Assembly (NCBI RefSeq): GCF_003688855.1
Contig: NZ_REFW01000003.1
Coordinates: 186,001-250,000, forward strand
Source of the DNA: Tessaracoccus antarcticus
GTDB lineage: Bacteria; Actinomycetota; Actinomycetes; Propionibacteriales; Propionibacteriaceae
Direction of reading: 5' to 3'
Length of the DNA: 64,000 bases
This document shows, piece by piece, positions 42,974 through 54,100 of the stretch. The notes beneath the pieces were generated by a model. That model did no database searches and had not been told where the DNA came from. It was given only the letters and a program-made list of their open reading frames with translations. Every line of letters starts with the position of its first letter. Position 1 is the stretch's first letter. The position numbers were made by a program, and so were the translations under genes.

Positions 42974-44009
42974 AGGTGGGAACCTCCGCGTAGGTCTTGC
43001 CTTCATTGATTTTCTGCAGGGCACGGATCGCGTCCTTCAGTGTGGACACAGGTACCAGGCGCATTGTCGTGGTGAGGTCACCGACGTCGACACAGTTGGC
43101 CGTGGGTAGGAGGAACACGGACGCGCCAGCCTCTTCAGCCCCGGCGATCTTCTCCCGCACGCCCCCGATGGCGCCCACCTTGCCGGCGGAGTCGACGGCA
43201 CCGGTCCCGGCGACGATCTCGTCACCCAGCAGGTTGGGTTCTGTGATTTTGTCGTAGATGGCCAGCGAGAACACCAGTCCGGCGCTGGGGCCCACAACGG
43301 TGGAGTCGACTCGGTAGATGACCTCGGGCGCGTAGTTGAAGCCTGTGCCGACGTTGATGCCGGCCACGGGGGTGGAGCCACTGCCCTCCTCCAGCTTCAC
43401 GAGGACGAGCTCGCTGGCTTTGTCACGGAGCACCTTGAACCCCACGACGTCGCCCACGCTTCGCTGGGCGATGAGGTCCACCACCTCCTCGCGGCTCTTG
43501 ACGGCCTTGCCGTCCACCTCCTCGATGAGGTCGCCCGGCCGGAGGAGGTCGTTGGCGGGGCCGGACAGCACCACGGACTCCACCATCGGCATCTCCTTCA
43601 CCGACTGCCCAGCGGCCCCCAGCGCGGCGACGGTGGCGTTGGAGCGCGACGTGTCCATGGCGGCCACGGCTTCTTCACGCACGTCCTGGTCGGACAACCC
43701 CACGGGGTACACGACGTCGCGGGGCAGGGTGTCTGAATGTGGGTTGAGGTGGGCCAGCAGCGCCTCGGGGAGGCTGACGTTGGCATCGACACGCGTGGTG
43801 GAGACCGTGGTCATCAGCAGACTGCTGGCACCTGTCGGATAGTTCTGGACTCCCTTGACCTCCACGAGCGGACCGTCTCCGGTGCTGCCGAGGACGTTCA
43901 CCGTAGTGCCGGGGCGCCAGGTCACGAACGGAACCGGCGTCACCACCAGCAGCGCGGCCAGGATGACGAAGACGATGGAAGAGACAATGGCGACAACGTT
44001 GCGCGACAC
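42966..44009 (-). CDS. PDZ/Lon-like membrane-anchored serine protease (YlbL-type)
   Basis: A 347-residue protein: one N-terminal membrane helix (VVAIVSSIVFVILAALLVV), a PDZ domain around LLRPGDLIEEVDGKAVKS, and a Lon-type Ser-Lys protease domain with the Ser in VGPSAGL and the Lys in SAGKVGAIGG. The active site faces outside. GTG at 44009, six bases after AGGGGG, is preferred over TTG at 44015. First gene of the three-gene operon. Confidence 0.9.
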   Translation of the reverse strand: MSRNVVAIVSSIVFVILAALLVVTPVPFVTWRPGTTVNVLGSTGDGPLVEVKGVQNYPTGASSLLMTTVSTTRVDANVSLPEALLAHLNPHSDTLPRDVVYPVGLSDQDVREEAVAAMDTSRSNATVAALGAAGQSVKEMPMVESVVLSGPANDLLRPGDLIEEVDGKAVKSREEVVDLIAQRSVGDVVGFKVLRDKASELVLVKLEEGSGSTPVAGINVGTGFNYAPEVIYRVDSTVVGPSAGLVFSLAIYDKITEPNLLGDEIVAGTGAVDSAGKVGAIGGVREKIAGAEEAGASVFLLPTANCVDVGDLTTTMRLVPVSTLKDAIRALQKINEGKTYAEVPTCG

Positions 44010-44152
44010 CCGCAACCCCCTGATTCCTGGCTCACTGTCTTCCCGGTTTGACCACTCAGCCTATCAAGGCCGAAAACAGTTCCGGTCACGGCACTTGTCC
44101 GGTGCTGGGACAATGAACTTGCGTGCTCAGTTCTTGTGGAAGGGAAACACTC

Positions 44153-45484
44153 ATGGCAAGCGATGACACCTCGGGTATGCCCGGCGGGTTCGACTTCGAG
44201 CAAATCCGGAAACTCATGGAACAACTGGGCCTCGGCTCGGGTGACATGGACTTCACCCAGTTGCTCGAACAGGTGGCCCGCATGCAGGCCGCCGGCGGCC
44301 CGGCCTTTGCCATGACGAACGCGGACAAGGATCCTGACGCGGCGTGGCGCACCACCATGACGGCTGCCCAGCAACTGACGCAGGACAAGGGACCCGACCC
44401 ACAGCTCGAGGCCGCGGAGCGCGGCATTCTCGTGGACACGGAAAGGCTGGCCCAGTCCTGGCTGTCGCAGCACACAACATTCCCAGAGACGGGACTGGCA
44501 CCCGCGGGTGTGCGGCGTGCCGAGTGGCTGGAGCGCACCAGCGCCGGCTGGCGTCGGCTCGTGGAACCCATCATCAACGGCCTGGCGGACGCGCTGCAGC
44601 GAGGCGCCGAGGCGGAGGGTGAGGCGGAGTTGGGGGCACTGTCAGCGATGCTGGCGCCGATGATGCGGACATCCGCGTCGCTCATTTACCGGGACCGGTT
44701 GAAGAAGGTGCTGGCCGAGGTGGCCGGCAGCGTCCTCACCGGCACCGAGGTGGGCATCAATCTCATGGCGGACACGCCCGTGCTGGTCATCACCAGCAAC
44801 GTGGCCGATTTCACGACCGACCTCGAACTGCCCGACTCCGACGTGCTGCTGTATCTGCTGGTGCGGGAGTCGGCACGCCAGCGCCTCTTCCATCACGTGG
44901 GCTGGTTGTCGCCGCAACTGGCGGCTCTCCTGTCCCATTTCGCGCGGGAGATCAGCATCGACTTCGACGCCATCAGCGCCAGCTTCGACCCCTCCAACAT
45001 GGAGCAGTTCTCCCTGCAGGACATGGTGGAGGTTGGAGAGAAGGTGCGCGGCTCGTTCTTCAAGCCCGCCAGCACGGATACCCAACTCGAGATCCTGGGG
45101 CGCCTCGAACTCCTGCTTGCCCTCATTGAGGGCTGGGTGGACCACGTCACAGCACGGGCGACCGCCACGTGGATGCCCAACGCCCCTCAGCTCAGCGAGG
45201 TCATCCGTCGGCGTCGCGCCTCCGGCGGCGCGTCCCAGGACGTGTTCAACCAACTGTTGGGCCTGGACCTGCGTCCGCGACTGGTGCGCGACGCGGAGAA
45301 CCTGTGGGCCGCCATCGAGCATGACAGGGGCGACGAGCGCGACGCCGTGTGGCAGCACCCGGACCTCTTGCCGACGGCCCAGCACCTGGCCGACCCCCTG
45401 TCATTCGGGGCCGCCGACCGTGCACCCGCCCTCGACTCCCTCGACGAGGAGCTCCGCAAACTGCTGGACGGACCCGGCGCCTGA
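44153..45484 (+). CDS. DUF2342 (zincin-like) protein
   Basis: A 443-residue protein of the actinobacterial zinc-dependent metalloprotease/DUF2342 family. The region corresponding to the zinc helix reads R238-E-S-A-R242 followed by QRLFHHVGWL, so the HEXXH pattern is absent. LMADTPVLVITSNVADF and ISIDFDAISASFDPSN are family landmarks. It may be an inactive or structural member. GGAAGGG precedes the ATG. It is divergent from the protease operon, as in many relatives. Confidence 0.85.
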   Translation: MASDDTSGMPGGFDFEQIRKLMEQLGLGSGDMDFTQLLEQVARMQAAGGPAFAMTNADKDPDAAWRTTMTAAQQLTQDKGPDPQLEAAERGILVDTERLAQSWLSQHTTFPETGLAPAGVRRAEWLERTSAGWRRLVEPIINGLADALQRGAEAEGEAELGALSAMLAPMMRTSASLIYRDRLKKVLAEVAGSVLTGTEVGINLMADTPVLVITSNVADFTTDLELPDSDVLLYLLVRESARQRLFHHVGWLSPQLAALLSHFAREISIDFDAISASFDPSNMEQFSLQDMVEVGEKVRGSFFKPASTDTQLEILGRLELLLALIEGWVDHVTARATATWMPNAPQLSEVIRRRRASGGASQDVFNQLLGLDLRPRLVRDAENLWAAIEHDRGDERDAVWQHPDLLPTAQHLADPLSFGAADRAPALDSLDEELRKLLDGPGA

Positions 45485-45707
45485 GCCTTCCGCAGCGCTG
45501 TTGACGGATGCCCCGGCACCCGATTGACTTGCCGACCAAGAGGTCCCGGCTGGCCCGCGCGTCGGGGAAGGCGAGCGAGTGGGCCGGGACTCCGCTACCG
45601 TTTGTCGGGTTGTGACCGCGCTCCGTGCGGTCAGACCGCTACATTGGCGAGGAGCTTCTTCCGATCAGGGAAGCAGTTCCTCAAAGCATTTGACTCAAGG
45701 AGGAAAC

Positions 45708-45878
45708 ATGGCTGGAGAAACTGGAGAGACCTACGAGGGCTCGTTCTACTGCGTGAAGTGCAAGGAGAAGCGCGACGCCACGGGCAACGTCGTTGTCAAC
45801 GACAAGGGCACCAAGATGGCCAAGGGCAAGTGCCCCGTGTGTGGCACCAACCTGAACCGCATTCTCGGCAAGGCCTGA
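45708..45878 (+). CDS. Small zinc-ribbon protein (DUF5679-like)
   Basis: A 56-residue protein with two Cys pairs, C15-X2-C18 (FYCVKCKEKR) and C42-X2-C45 (KCPVCGTN), forming a zinc ribbon, and a basic end NRILGKA. Such proteins are common in actinobacteria and may bind nucleic acid. AAGGAGG four bases before the ATG is a very strong ribosome binding site, suggesting high expression. Confidence 0.88.
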   Translation: MAGETGETYEGSFYCVKCKEKRDATGNVVVNDKGTKMAKGKCPVCGTNLNRILGKA

Positions 45879-45901
45879 GCCACACCGCGCAACACGTCAG
45901 C

Positions 45902-45947
45902 CACACGGGGGCGACACTCCTCACCACGGGGGTGTCGCCCCCGTGTG
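45902..45947. terminator. 16-bp hairpin between convergent genes
   Basis: A perfect stem, 45902-45917 with 45932-45947, between the zinc-ribbon gene and uvrD2. Confidence 0.85.
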
Positions 45948-45983
45948 CATGCCGGACGCGGCGCGCCGGGGCTCCCCGCCAGG

Positions 45984-48044
45984 TCAGGTGCGCGACGCCT
46001 TGTGGTCAGCGATCACCTGCAGGCAGGCCTGACCGTACCGCTCCACCTTCACCGTCCCGATACCGGAGAGCTTCAGGAGTTCCTGCCGTGTGGAGGGTTC
46101 TGCCTCGGCCACCGCCAACAGCGTCGCGTCGGTGAACACCACGAAGGCTGGAACCGAGTTCTCGTCCGCCGTCTCCTTGCGCCACTTCTTCAGGGCCATC
46201 AGCAACGCTTCGTCATAGGTGGATTCACAGTCCGAGTGGCGGCTGAGCTTGCGCTCCGCCGCCGAGTGCAGCTGCTCCCCGCACACCGTGCACGCCCTTG
46301 ACCGCAGGCTGCCGCGCTGCCGACGATTCCCCGCCGGGGCGGGCGCGGCCTGGGCCCCCTGGGTGGTGAGGCCCATGAGGAACCGGGATCGGTTGGCGGT
46401 GCGGTTGCCGTTGGCGGTGGCCCAGCTGACCCGCAGCCGGGCGCGGGCCCGGGTGAACGCGACGTGCAGAAGCCGCCGCTCCTCGGAGAGGGCTGGCTCC
46501 TCCTGGCACAGGACGAACGGCATCAGTCCCTCCCGGACCCCCACCACGGCCACGCCGTCCCACTCCAGGCCCTTGGCCGCGTGCATGGTGCTGAGTGTGA
46601 CGGCATCAGCAACGGGCGCGGACTGCCAGGAGGCGCGCTCCGTGAGCCAGACCACGAAGTCGTCCGCCTGCCAGTTCGCGCGCTTCTTGTCCTCCTCCAG
46701 CACCATGGTGCGCAGTGCGTTGAGCGACTCCCACCGCTCCCGTTGCCGCCCCATCGACGTGGGCGCCTCCGACGTCCAGCCCGAGGAGGCCAGGAACGAC
46801 TCCATCAACTCGGGCACGGAACCGTCGGGCTCGCTCTGGGCTGCCCGGGACAAGACGGTGATGGCCTGGCGCACCTCGGCGCGATCGTAGAACTTCTCGG
46901 TCCCCCGCACGCTGTAGGGAACCCCTGCATCGCTGAGGGCGGCCTCGAACGAGGGGGCCTGCGCATTGATGCGGTACAGCACCGCCAGCTCCGACCACGC
47001 GATGCCGTCAGCGTGCTGCAACGTGAGCCATTCGGCAACACCGGCGGCCTCGTCGGCCTCGCTGCGGACGGCGTGGAAGGTGGGGGCAGCTCCGGCCGGC
47101 TTGGTGGCACGCAACGCGAAGCGGGGGTCGCGGCCACCCAGAACGTGGTTGCTGGCTCCCAGGATCTCCGGGGTGGAGCGGTAGTTGCGCACGAGCCGCA
47201 CCACGGATGCCGAGTCCACCTCGGCGGCGAACCCCAGGAGGAAGTCGGCCCGTGCACCGGCGAACGAATGGATGGCCTGGTGGGGATCCCCCACCACGCA
47301 GATGTCGTCGCGGCCGTCCACCCACAGGGAGATGAGGCGGTGCTGCACCGCCGAGACGTCCTGGTACTCGTCCACGACGAAGTGGCGATACGTGCTGCGT
47401 ATCCGTTCGGCGACGGCCGGGTGTTCCGCCAGCAGCGACGCAGCGCACAGCAGGATGTCGCTGAAATCCACCTGCCCCGATGCCGCCTTGGTCTTCTCGT
47501 AGGCGGCGATCACCGCCGCAACCTGTGCGGGGGTGGCACCGCTGACCTCGCGCCCCGACGCGCTGGCCAGCTCCACGTAGCGCTCAGCGGTGACGTTGCT
47601 GGACTTGGACCAGGAGATCTCGCTGTCGAGGTCCCGCACCAACGCGGTCTCGGACGAGCGCAGAACCGACGCCGCAGCCCGCGCGACGAGCGGGAAGCTG
47701 TTGGAAAGGACCGGCGGGAAGTCGCTACCGAAGGCGGTGGGCCAGAAGTACTGGCACTGACGCAGCGCAGCGGAGTGAATGGTGCGGGCCTGCGCCGAGC
47801 GAACCCCCAACTGTGCCAGCCGGCCGCGCATCTCGCCGGCCGCCCGCGTGGTGAACGTCACCGCAAGGGTGGCGCCCGCCTCGTAGCGTCCCTCCCGGAC
47901 GGCGTGTGCGACCCGGTGCGTGATGGCGCGGGTCTTGCCGGTCCCGGCGCCGGCCAGTACCACCAGCGGCGCGTCCAGCAGCGTTGCCACCTGCCGTTGT
48001 TCGGGGTCCAGGGCGTCAAGAATCACATCAGTCACACCCTCCAT
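45984..48044 (-). CDS. uvrD2: UvrD2-type superfamily 1 DNA helicase
   Basis: A 686-residue helicase of the actinobacterial UvrD2 type. Walker A AGAGTGKT (31-38), DEYQDVSAVQ (motif II), GDPHQAIHSF (motif III), VRLVRNYRS (IV), LSTMHAAKGLEWDGV (V) and VAFTRARARL (VI). The C-terminus has a Cys motif (CTVCGEQL) and an HRDC domain, which distinguish UvrD2 from UvrD1. The ATG at 48044 is chosen over a far upstream start that would overlap recC. Divergent from recCBD. Confidence 0.94.
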   Translation of the reverse strand: MEGVTDVILDALDPEQRQVATLLDAPLVVLAGAGTGKTRAITHRVAHAVREGRYEAGATLAVTFTTRAAGEMRGRLAQLGVRSAQARTIHSAALRQCQYFWPTAFGSDFPPVLSNSFPLVARAAASVLRSSETALVRDLDSEISWSKSSNVTAERYVELASASGREVSGATPAQVAAVIAAYEKTKAASGQVDFSDILLCAASLLAEHPAVAERIRSTYRHFVVDEYQDVSAVQHRLISLWVDGRDDICVVGDPHQAIHSFAGARADFLLGFAAEVDSASVVRLVRNYRSTPEILGASNHVLGGRDPRFALRATKPAGAAPTFHAVRSEADEAAGVAEWLTLQHADGIAWSELAVLYRINAQAPSFEAALSDAGVPYSVRGTEKFYDRAEVRQAITVLSRAAQSEPDGSVPELMESFLASSGWTSEAPTSMGRQRERWESLNALRTMVLEEDKKRANWQADDFVVWLTERASWQSAPVADAVTLSTMHAAKGLEWDGVAVVGVREGLMPFVLCQEEPALSEERRLLHVAFTRARARLRVSWATANGNRTANRSRFLMGLTTQGAQAAPAPAGNRRQRGSLRSRACTVCGEQLHSAAERKLSRHSDCESTYDEALLMALKKWRKETADENSVPAFVVFTDATLLAVAEAEPSTRQELLKLSGIGTVKVERYGQACLQVIADHKASRT

Positions 48045-48157
48045 TGTGCTGGTGTCCACCGACGTTGGAGAAAATGACTCCTGGTCCCCGCTGCCGCGAC
48101 GGGCTTTGTCGTAGGGCCCCGCTAGGGTGAAGAACGGTTCGGAAGGGGTGGTTGCAC

Positions 48158-51100
48158 GTGGGCCTTGAAGTCCTGCACAGCAGCAGTTGGGATGCGCTCG
48201 TGGCATCCCTTGCCACATGGCTCTCCGACGACCCACCTGGCGTGTTCGAGACGGTGAACGTCGTGGTGTCGTCGCGTTCCGTGGGACGTGTCCTGCGCCA
48301 ACAGTTGGCGCAGGCGTTGCCCACGGCCATCTGCGCGGGAGTCGAGTTCCTCACCGTGCAGCAGTGGGTACAGGCCGCCGCGAGGACGCACGGCCTGGCC
48401 GAGGACCTGACCGCATGGCGCTCCACCCGTCTGCAGTTGGCGGTGGCAGGGGCCCTCGACGAACTCGTCACCGACCCTGCCCACCCCGTGCTGGCCGCCC
48501 ACCTCGGCGCGGAGGGATCCCCCGCCCGCAGGATGCAACTCGCGGACCGTCTGAGCCACCTGCTCCGCCGCTACGTGGAGTGGGCGCCCGACATGGTCCA
48601 GGGGTGGCTGGAACTGGACCCCGACGACGACGAGCAGCAACCCACCGACGCGCTGGGTGAGCCGTTGCCGGCGCGCCTGTCCTGGCAGCCGGAACTCGTA
48701 CGCCGTGTCGTGGAGACGCTCATGATCGACCCCGTCGACACGTGGTCGCATCTGGCCTCGGCACTCGAGGCTGACACCACCGGCATGCGTGCGGGCTTCT
48801 TCGCGGTGTCCGAGATGGCCACGAGTCACGTCCGCCTCGTCGTGGGTCACGGGCAGACCCACGACTCCCCCATCTGGCAGGTGGACGGCACGGCCTTCGA
48901 CGACTGGACCGCGCCGCTGGAGGTGTCGCGCCGGGAGGTGGGTCCCACGGGGACGCCGAAGCCCGGTGTGGAGGTGCACGGCTCGCACGGTCCGGCCCGA
49001 CAGGTGGAGGTGCTGCGCGACGAGCTCTGCCGCCGTTTCGAGGCGGACGCCACCCTGGAACCACGCGACGTGCTCGTGGTGTGCCCTGATCCTCAGTCCT
49101 GGTGGCCCCACCTGCGCACCGCCTTCGCCCCCACCCCTGACGACCCGCGGGCCCACCCCGGTCGCAGCCTGCGCGTCCAGGTGGGCACCGGCGGCGAGGC
49201 AAACCGGGTGGTGCACCTCATCCACGAACTCCTGCGCCTGGCCGACGACCGTGCCACCGCCTCCCTCATCACGGAACTGATACTCCTGCCGCCCGTGGCG
49301 CACCGGTGGCGCCTCACCCACCGCCGCGACGACGTGACCGCACTCGTGGCCGCGGCGGAGGTTCGATGGGGACTCGACGAGCGCCACCGCGACCTGCTGG
49401 GGCTGGGTGGCGTGACGCAGAACACGTGGTTGCGTGGACTGGACCGGCTCCTGGCCGGTCTCACCATGGCGCCCGACTCCACGGCCCTGCCCATCACCGG
49501 CGTCGAGACCGTCGGGGCCTCCGACCTGGAACTGGTGGGCACCCTGTCGGAGCTGGTGTCCCGGCTCCGCAAGTTCACGCACGGCTCCTCGTCGCCCGCC
49601 ACGGTGGCGCAGTGGGTTGCACGGGTGCGCACCGTGCTGGATGAGCTGGTGGGGCCCTCCTTCGACGACGAGTGGATGGTGTTCGAGGCACACTCCGTCC
49701 TCACGGACATGACCGAGCAGCTGAGCACCACGGCGGCGTTGCTGACCCGCGCCGAGTTCGCACGGCTGTTCTCCACCGCCAGCCGGGAGCTGACGCCGCG
49801 CTCCGCCGTCGGCAACGGCGCGCTGCAGGTGGTGGCCGTCGGCGAGCTCCAGCACGTCGCTCACCGCTTGGTGTGCCTGCTGGGGGTGAGCGACCCCGTG
49901 GCTGGCGGTGACCCCGACCTCGTTGCCCTCGGCGAGCACGTCCCGCAACGCCGTGGACTGCTGGCCGCCCGCCTCCTCGCGCACGCCCGCGCCGCGGAGG
50001 ACGTACTCGTGGTGCAACAGGACAGGGACGCCCACACCAACGCGGAACTGGCCGAGGCCACAGCCGTGACCAGCCTCGTCCGCGACCTCGGCGTGGACCC
50101 CGTCCGGGTTCCAGGGCGCCCCCTCCACAGCCACAGCGAGGCCAACTTCACCTCCGAGCCGCGGCGTAGCTTCGATACGCGTGGCCTCGACGCAGCCGTG
50201 GCACGTCGACAGGTGGAGCAGGGCACCCCTGCCGCACACGTGCAGCGGCGACGGGCAGCCATCTCCCTGGACGCACCGTACGAGCCCATGGAGGCGGGTG
50301 TCGCCGACCTCCATCGTTTCCTGACGGACCCCGCGAAGGCGTTCCTGCAGTCCGCCGCAGCCGTGCGCATCTTCGAGCCGGCGCACTTGAAGGATGAGCT
50401 GCCGCTGGAACTCGGCGGCCTCGAGTCATGGGGGGTCAAGGACAGGCTCCTGCGCTCCCTGCGGGGCGGACTCACACCCGAGCAGGCAGCCACCCAGGAG
50501 TTCCAGCGGGAGTCACTGCCCCCGAAGCTCATCGGGCGCGCCCTCCTGCGCGAGCCCATGAAACAGGTGATGGGTCTGTGGGCCGCGGCGGAGAAGGACC
50601 TCGTGGGCGACGTCGTCGAGCATCGCATCGACCTCGACCTCGGTGCACTCAGACTCCAGGACTCCATCAGCACCCGCGGCGGCCAGGTGGTGGCCGTGGT
50701 GGCCAGCAAGGGCATCAAACAGGAACTGCTGCCCTGGCTGCAGGTGCTGGCACTGGCGGCCATGGGTGTGCCGGCGCGTGCCGCTGTGCACCGGATGGAC
50801 CGCGAGAACTGGTTCGATGTGCCCACCCGCCGGGAGATCGTCGCCCCGCCCTCCGACGTGGCGCTGGAACTCCTCGGGGTGGTGGCCGAGGCCTACCAGC
50901 AGGGACGCAGCAGGCTCGTCCCCGTCCCGCTCGAACCAGCCCTTGCCTACGCGGGGCAACTCATGGGCGGCGGCACCCCCGACATGCGGCAGTGGGAGCT
51001 GCCGTCGCGGGACTGGGACGCGCCGTGGAAGTTCCTCCCGCCGCAGTGGCGGCTGTTCTACGGCGACAACGCCCCCGCCGAACTCTTCACAGACAAACGC

Positions 51101-51190
51101 ACCCACCGCGATCCGGCGTCCGAGCAGGAAAGCGCCTTCGGGGCGTGGACCAAGGCGCTGTACGTACCGCTGCTGCGGGGAGGCCTCTGA
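48158..51190 (+). CDS. recC: Exodeoxyribonuclease V subunit RecC
   Basis: A 1010-residue RecC, the Chi-recognition scaffold of RecBCD. It lacks working helicase motifs, as expected. Family landmarks are RSVGRVLRQQLAQALP near the start, GRSLRVQVGTGGEANRVVHL, LLGVSDPVAGGDPDLV and RLFYGDNAP near the end. The GTG at 48158 follows GGAAGGGG by nine bases. TAGGGT at 48123-48128 is a likely -10 element. First gene of recC-recB-recD. Confidence 0.93.
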   Translation: MGLEVLHSSSWDALVASLATWLSDDPPGVFETVNVVVSSRSVGRVLRQQLAQALPTAICAGVEFLTVQQWVQAAARTHGLAEDLTAWRSTRLQLAVAGALDELVTDPAHPVLAAHLGAEGSPARRMQLADRLSHLLRRYVEWAPDMVQGWLELDPDDDEQQPTDALGEPLPARLSWQPELVRRVVETLMIDPVDTWSHLASALEADTTGMRAGFFAVSEMATSHVRLVVGHGQTHDSPIWQVDGTAFDDWTAPLEVSRREVGPTGTPKPGVEVHGSHGPARQVEVLRDELCRRFEADATLEPRDVLVVCPDPQSWWPHLRTAFAPTPDDPRAHPGRSLRVQVGTGGEANRVVHLIHELLRLADDRATASLITELILLPPVAHRWRLTHRRDDVTALVAAAEVRWGLDERHRDLLGLGGVTQNTWLRGLDRLLAGLTMAPDSTALPITGVETVGASDLELVGTLSELVSRLRKFTHGSSSPATVAQWVARVRTVLDELVGPSFDDEWMVFEAHSVLTDMTEQLSTTAALLTRAEFARLFSTASRELTPRSAVGNGALQVVAVGELQHVAHRLVCLLGVSDPVAGGDPDLVALGEHVPQRRGLLAARLLAHARAAEDVLVVQQDRDAHTNAELAEATAVTSLVRDLGVDPVRVPGRPLHSHSEANFTSEPRRSFDTRGLDAAVARRQVEQGTPAAHVQRRRAAISLDAPYEPMEAGVADLHRFLTDPAKAFLQSAAAVRIFEPAHLKDELPLELGGLESWGVKDRLLRSLRGGLTPEQAATQEFQRESLPPKLIGRALLREPMKQVMGLWAAAEKDLVGDVVEHRIDLDLGALRLQDSISTRGGQVVAVVASKGIKQELLPWLQVLALAAMGVPARAAVHRMDRENWFDVPTRREIVAPPSDVALELLGVVAEAYQQGRSRLVPVPLEPALAYAGQLMGGGTPDMRQWELPSRDWDAPWKFLPPQWRLFYGDNAPAELFTDKRTHRDPASEQESAFGAWTKALYVPLLRGGL

Positions 51191-51191
51191 C

Positions 51192-54100
51192 ATGTTCGAC
51201 ATCACTGCACCCCTTCCCACGAGCCCCCTGCTGTTGGAGGCCAGCGCCGGCACGGGCAAGACGTGGACCATCGCAGCCCTCACTGCCCGATTCATCGCGG
51301 AGACGGAAACCTCCATCGATGAGTTCCTGCTCATCACGTTCAGCAACAAGGCTGCGCAGGAACTCCGCAGCCGTGTCTTCGAGCGTCTGGCCTCCATGGA
51401 GCGGGCCCTTGGAGCCTTCCAGGCGAGCGGGCAACCGCCCCTGACCGACGAGGTGGCGGTCCTCCTCAGTGACGCCGAACCCGACGAAGTGGAGCGACGA
51501 CGCCAGCGCCTGCGCCGGGCCCTGGAGTCCTTCGACAGCGCCCTGATCTGCACCACGCACGTGTTCTGCCAGAACATGCTGAAGGAACTTGGGGTGCTGG
51601 GGGACTGGGATCTTGGCGACGTCATCATCTCCGACCCCCTCCCCCTCATCGACGAGTGCGCCACCGACGTCTACGTGGCGCGCTACCAGGACGTCGCCGA
51701 ACCCACCCTCGACCCGCGGCGCGCCCGCACCATCGCCCGGGAGGCCTGCCAGTCGGCCCTTCCTGTCGTGTCGCAACTCGACGATGACAAGGAGTTCTGC
51801 GAGCAGGTCCGCCGCCGCTTCGCCGACCGCAAGCGCACGCTGGGGCTCGTCACCTTCGACGACCTCACGCTGCGACTCCGCGACGTCCTGGAGTCCCCCA
51901 CCACGGGGGACTGGGCGGTCGCCGCCCTGCGGGACCGATTCGCTGTGGTGCTGGCGGACGAATTCCAGGACACCGACCCCCTCCAGTGGCGCATCATCCA
52001 CCGCGCCTTCGTCCGCCACGACCGCGTCACCGTCCTCATCGGCGACCCCAAGCAGTCCATCTACGGCTTCCGCAGCGCCGACCTCATGAGCTACCTCGAC
52101 GCCGCACGCTCCACGTCAAAGCTGTCGCTCCCGAAGAACCACCGCTCCGACGGCGCCGTCGTCGACGGTGTCCAGGAACTGTTCGGGAACCTGCCGCTCG
52201 GCGACCCGTCCATCACCGTGGTGGATGTCGAGAGCACCCACGGCACCCGCCTCACCATGGGGGCCGTGCCCGCGCGGATCCTGTTGCGACGGGGCACCAG
52301 CGAGACCCTGAACCACCCACCCCACGAAGCCATCGCCCACGACATGGTCCGGCTCGCGCAACGACTGCTGGGACAGGCCCGCATCAGCGGCGACGACGGC
52401 ACGGATCGTGCCCTGTCGCCCACCGACATCGCCGTGCTGGTGCGCAACCGGGCGCGCGGCCGGGAAGTCGTCACGGCCCTGCAGCAGTCGGGCATCCCTG
52501 CCGTGTTCCACGGCCAGGACAGTGTCTTGTCAGGCCCGGCCGCCAGGGACTGGTCGAAACTGCTGGCGGCCATGCTGTCACCGACGCGCTCCGCCATCGT
52601 GATGGCCGCCGCCACCGACCTGCTGGGGTTCCCCCTGGAGGCGCTCATCCACGGTGACGACGAGTCCGTGACCGCCTCCTTACTGGTCCACCGCCTCGCC
52701 CGTGCGCAGGACTCCGGAGGGATCCCGGAGGTGATGGCTGTCCTCGCCGCAGAGACGGGGCTCGATGCCCGCATCCTGGCCCAACCGGACGGCGAACGCA
52801 CGCTCACGGACCTGCACCACGTGGCCGAACTCCTGGGAACGGCACCCGTCACCGACATGTTCGGACTCCACGACTGGCTGGGCAGAGCCATGGACGGCGC
52901 CGTCGTCGACGGCTCCGACGCACGCCTCGCCTCCGACGCACCCGCCGTGCGGGTCACCACCATGCACTCGGCCAAGGGGCTCCAGTTCGGGGTGGTGCTG
53001 CTCCCCGAGGTCAGCGACCTGGTGGCCCAGGGGCGCAAACCGTTCCCCGTGGTACTTGATGGGGTCCGGCACCTCCACGTCGGCCCACCGTTGGACTGGC
53101 GTGACCCCACCCGCAAGTCGTTCGAGCGTCAACAGCGCGAGGAGGAGCTGCGCCTGCTGTACGTGGCCCTGACGCGCGCCAAGTACATGGCCATCGCGTG
53201 GCACGTGACGGGCAAACGGTCCCAGTCCGGCGCACTGACGGCCCTGCTGGCCCGCGACCGCAGCACCACCCAGCTGGCCGACCGGTACGCCAAGGTCCCC
53301 GCCGTGTCGCCCTTCAACCCCATGCTCGTCAACGTCACGGACCTTGGCGACGACCCGCCCCCACCGCTGTCGGCACCCCCCGCCTCGTCACTACCGCTGG
53401 TGGTTGCCGAGATGGAGCGGGTTGTCGACCAGACGTGGCGGCGGACGTCCTATTCCGGCTTGACCGCTGGTCTGCACGAGCTGGCGCACGCCGCACTGCC
53501 GGACGAGCCCGACGAGATGGAGGTGTGGCAGCCCAGGCCTGATGAGGCACTTTCGGTGCCCTCCCCCATGACAGGACTGCCCGCGGGTGCGGCGTTCGGC
53601 ACCCTCGTGCACGCTGCACTGGAGGAGGTGGACTGGAGTCCCGGTCGCCTCACCGAGAGCGCCATCCGGGTGGTCGACGGGCTGGCCCCCCGCTTCGGCA
53701 TGCCCGCGGGCGAGGCGTCCATCCTGGCCAGTGCCCTCGTGGCGGTCTGCACCACACCGCTCGGTGCCCTCATGGACGGTGTCAGCCTCAGCGAGGTGCC
53801 CCTTGACCACCGGCTGCCGGAGCTCGACTTCGACCTGCCCATGGCCGAGCGTGGAATCGCTGCCACCGTGGGCGATCTGGCGCGCCTCATGCAGCAGCAC
53901 CTCGACCCGGGCGACCCGCTGGCCGACTATCCCCGACACCTGGTGTCCTCCCCCGCTGCCGGCGGTGTGCTGCGCGGCTTCCTGACCGGCTCCATCGACG
54001 CGGTGCTCCTGTCACCCTCCGGACGCCACGTGGTGGTGGACTACAAAACCAACCGGCTGCCGACGGGACCCGGTGAGGACCTCACGGTGGGGCACTACCA

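Noticed and set aside
48122-50386. 754-codon minus-strand frame opposite recC
   Set aside because: Same artefact; recC carries recognisable domains and proper start signals.
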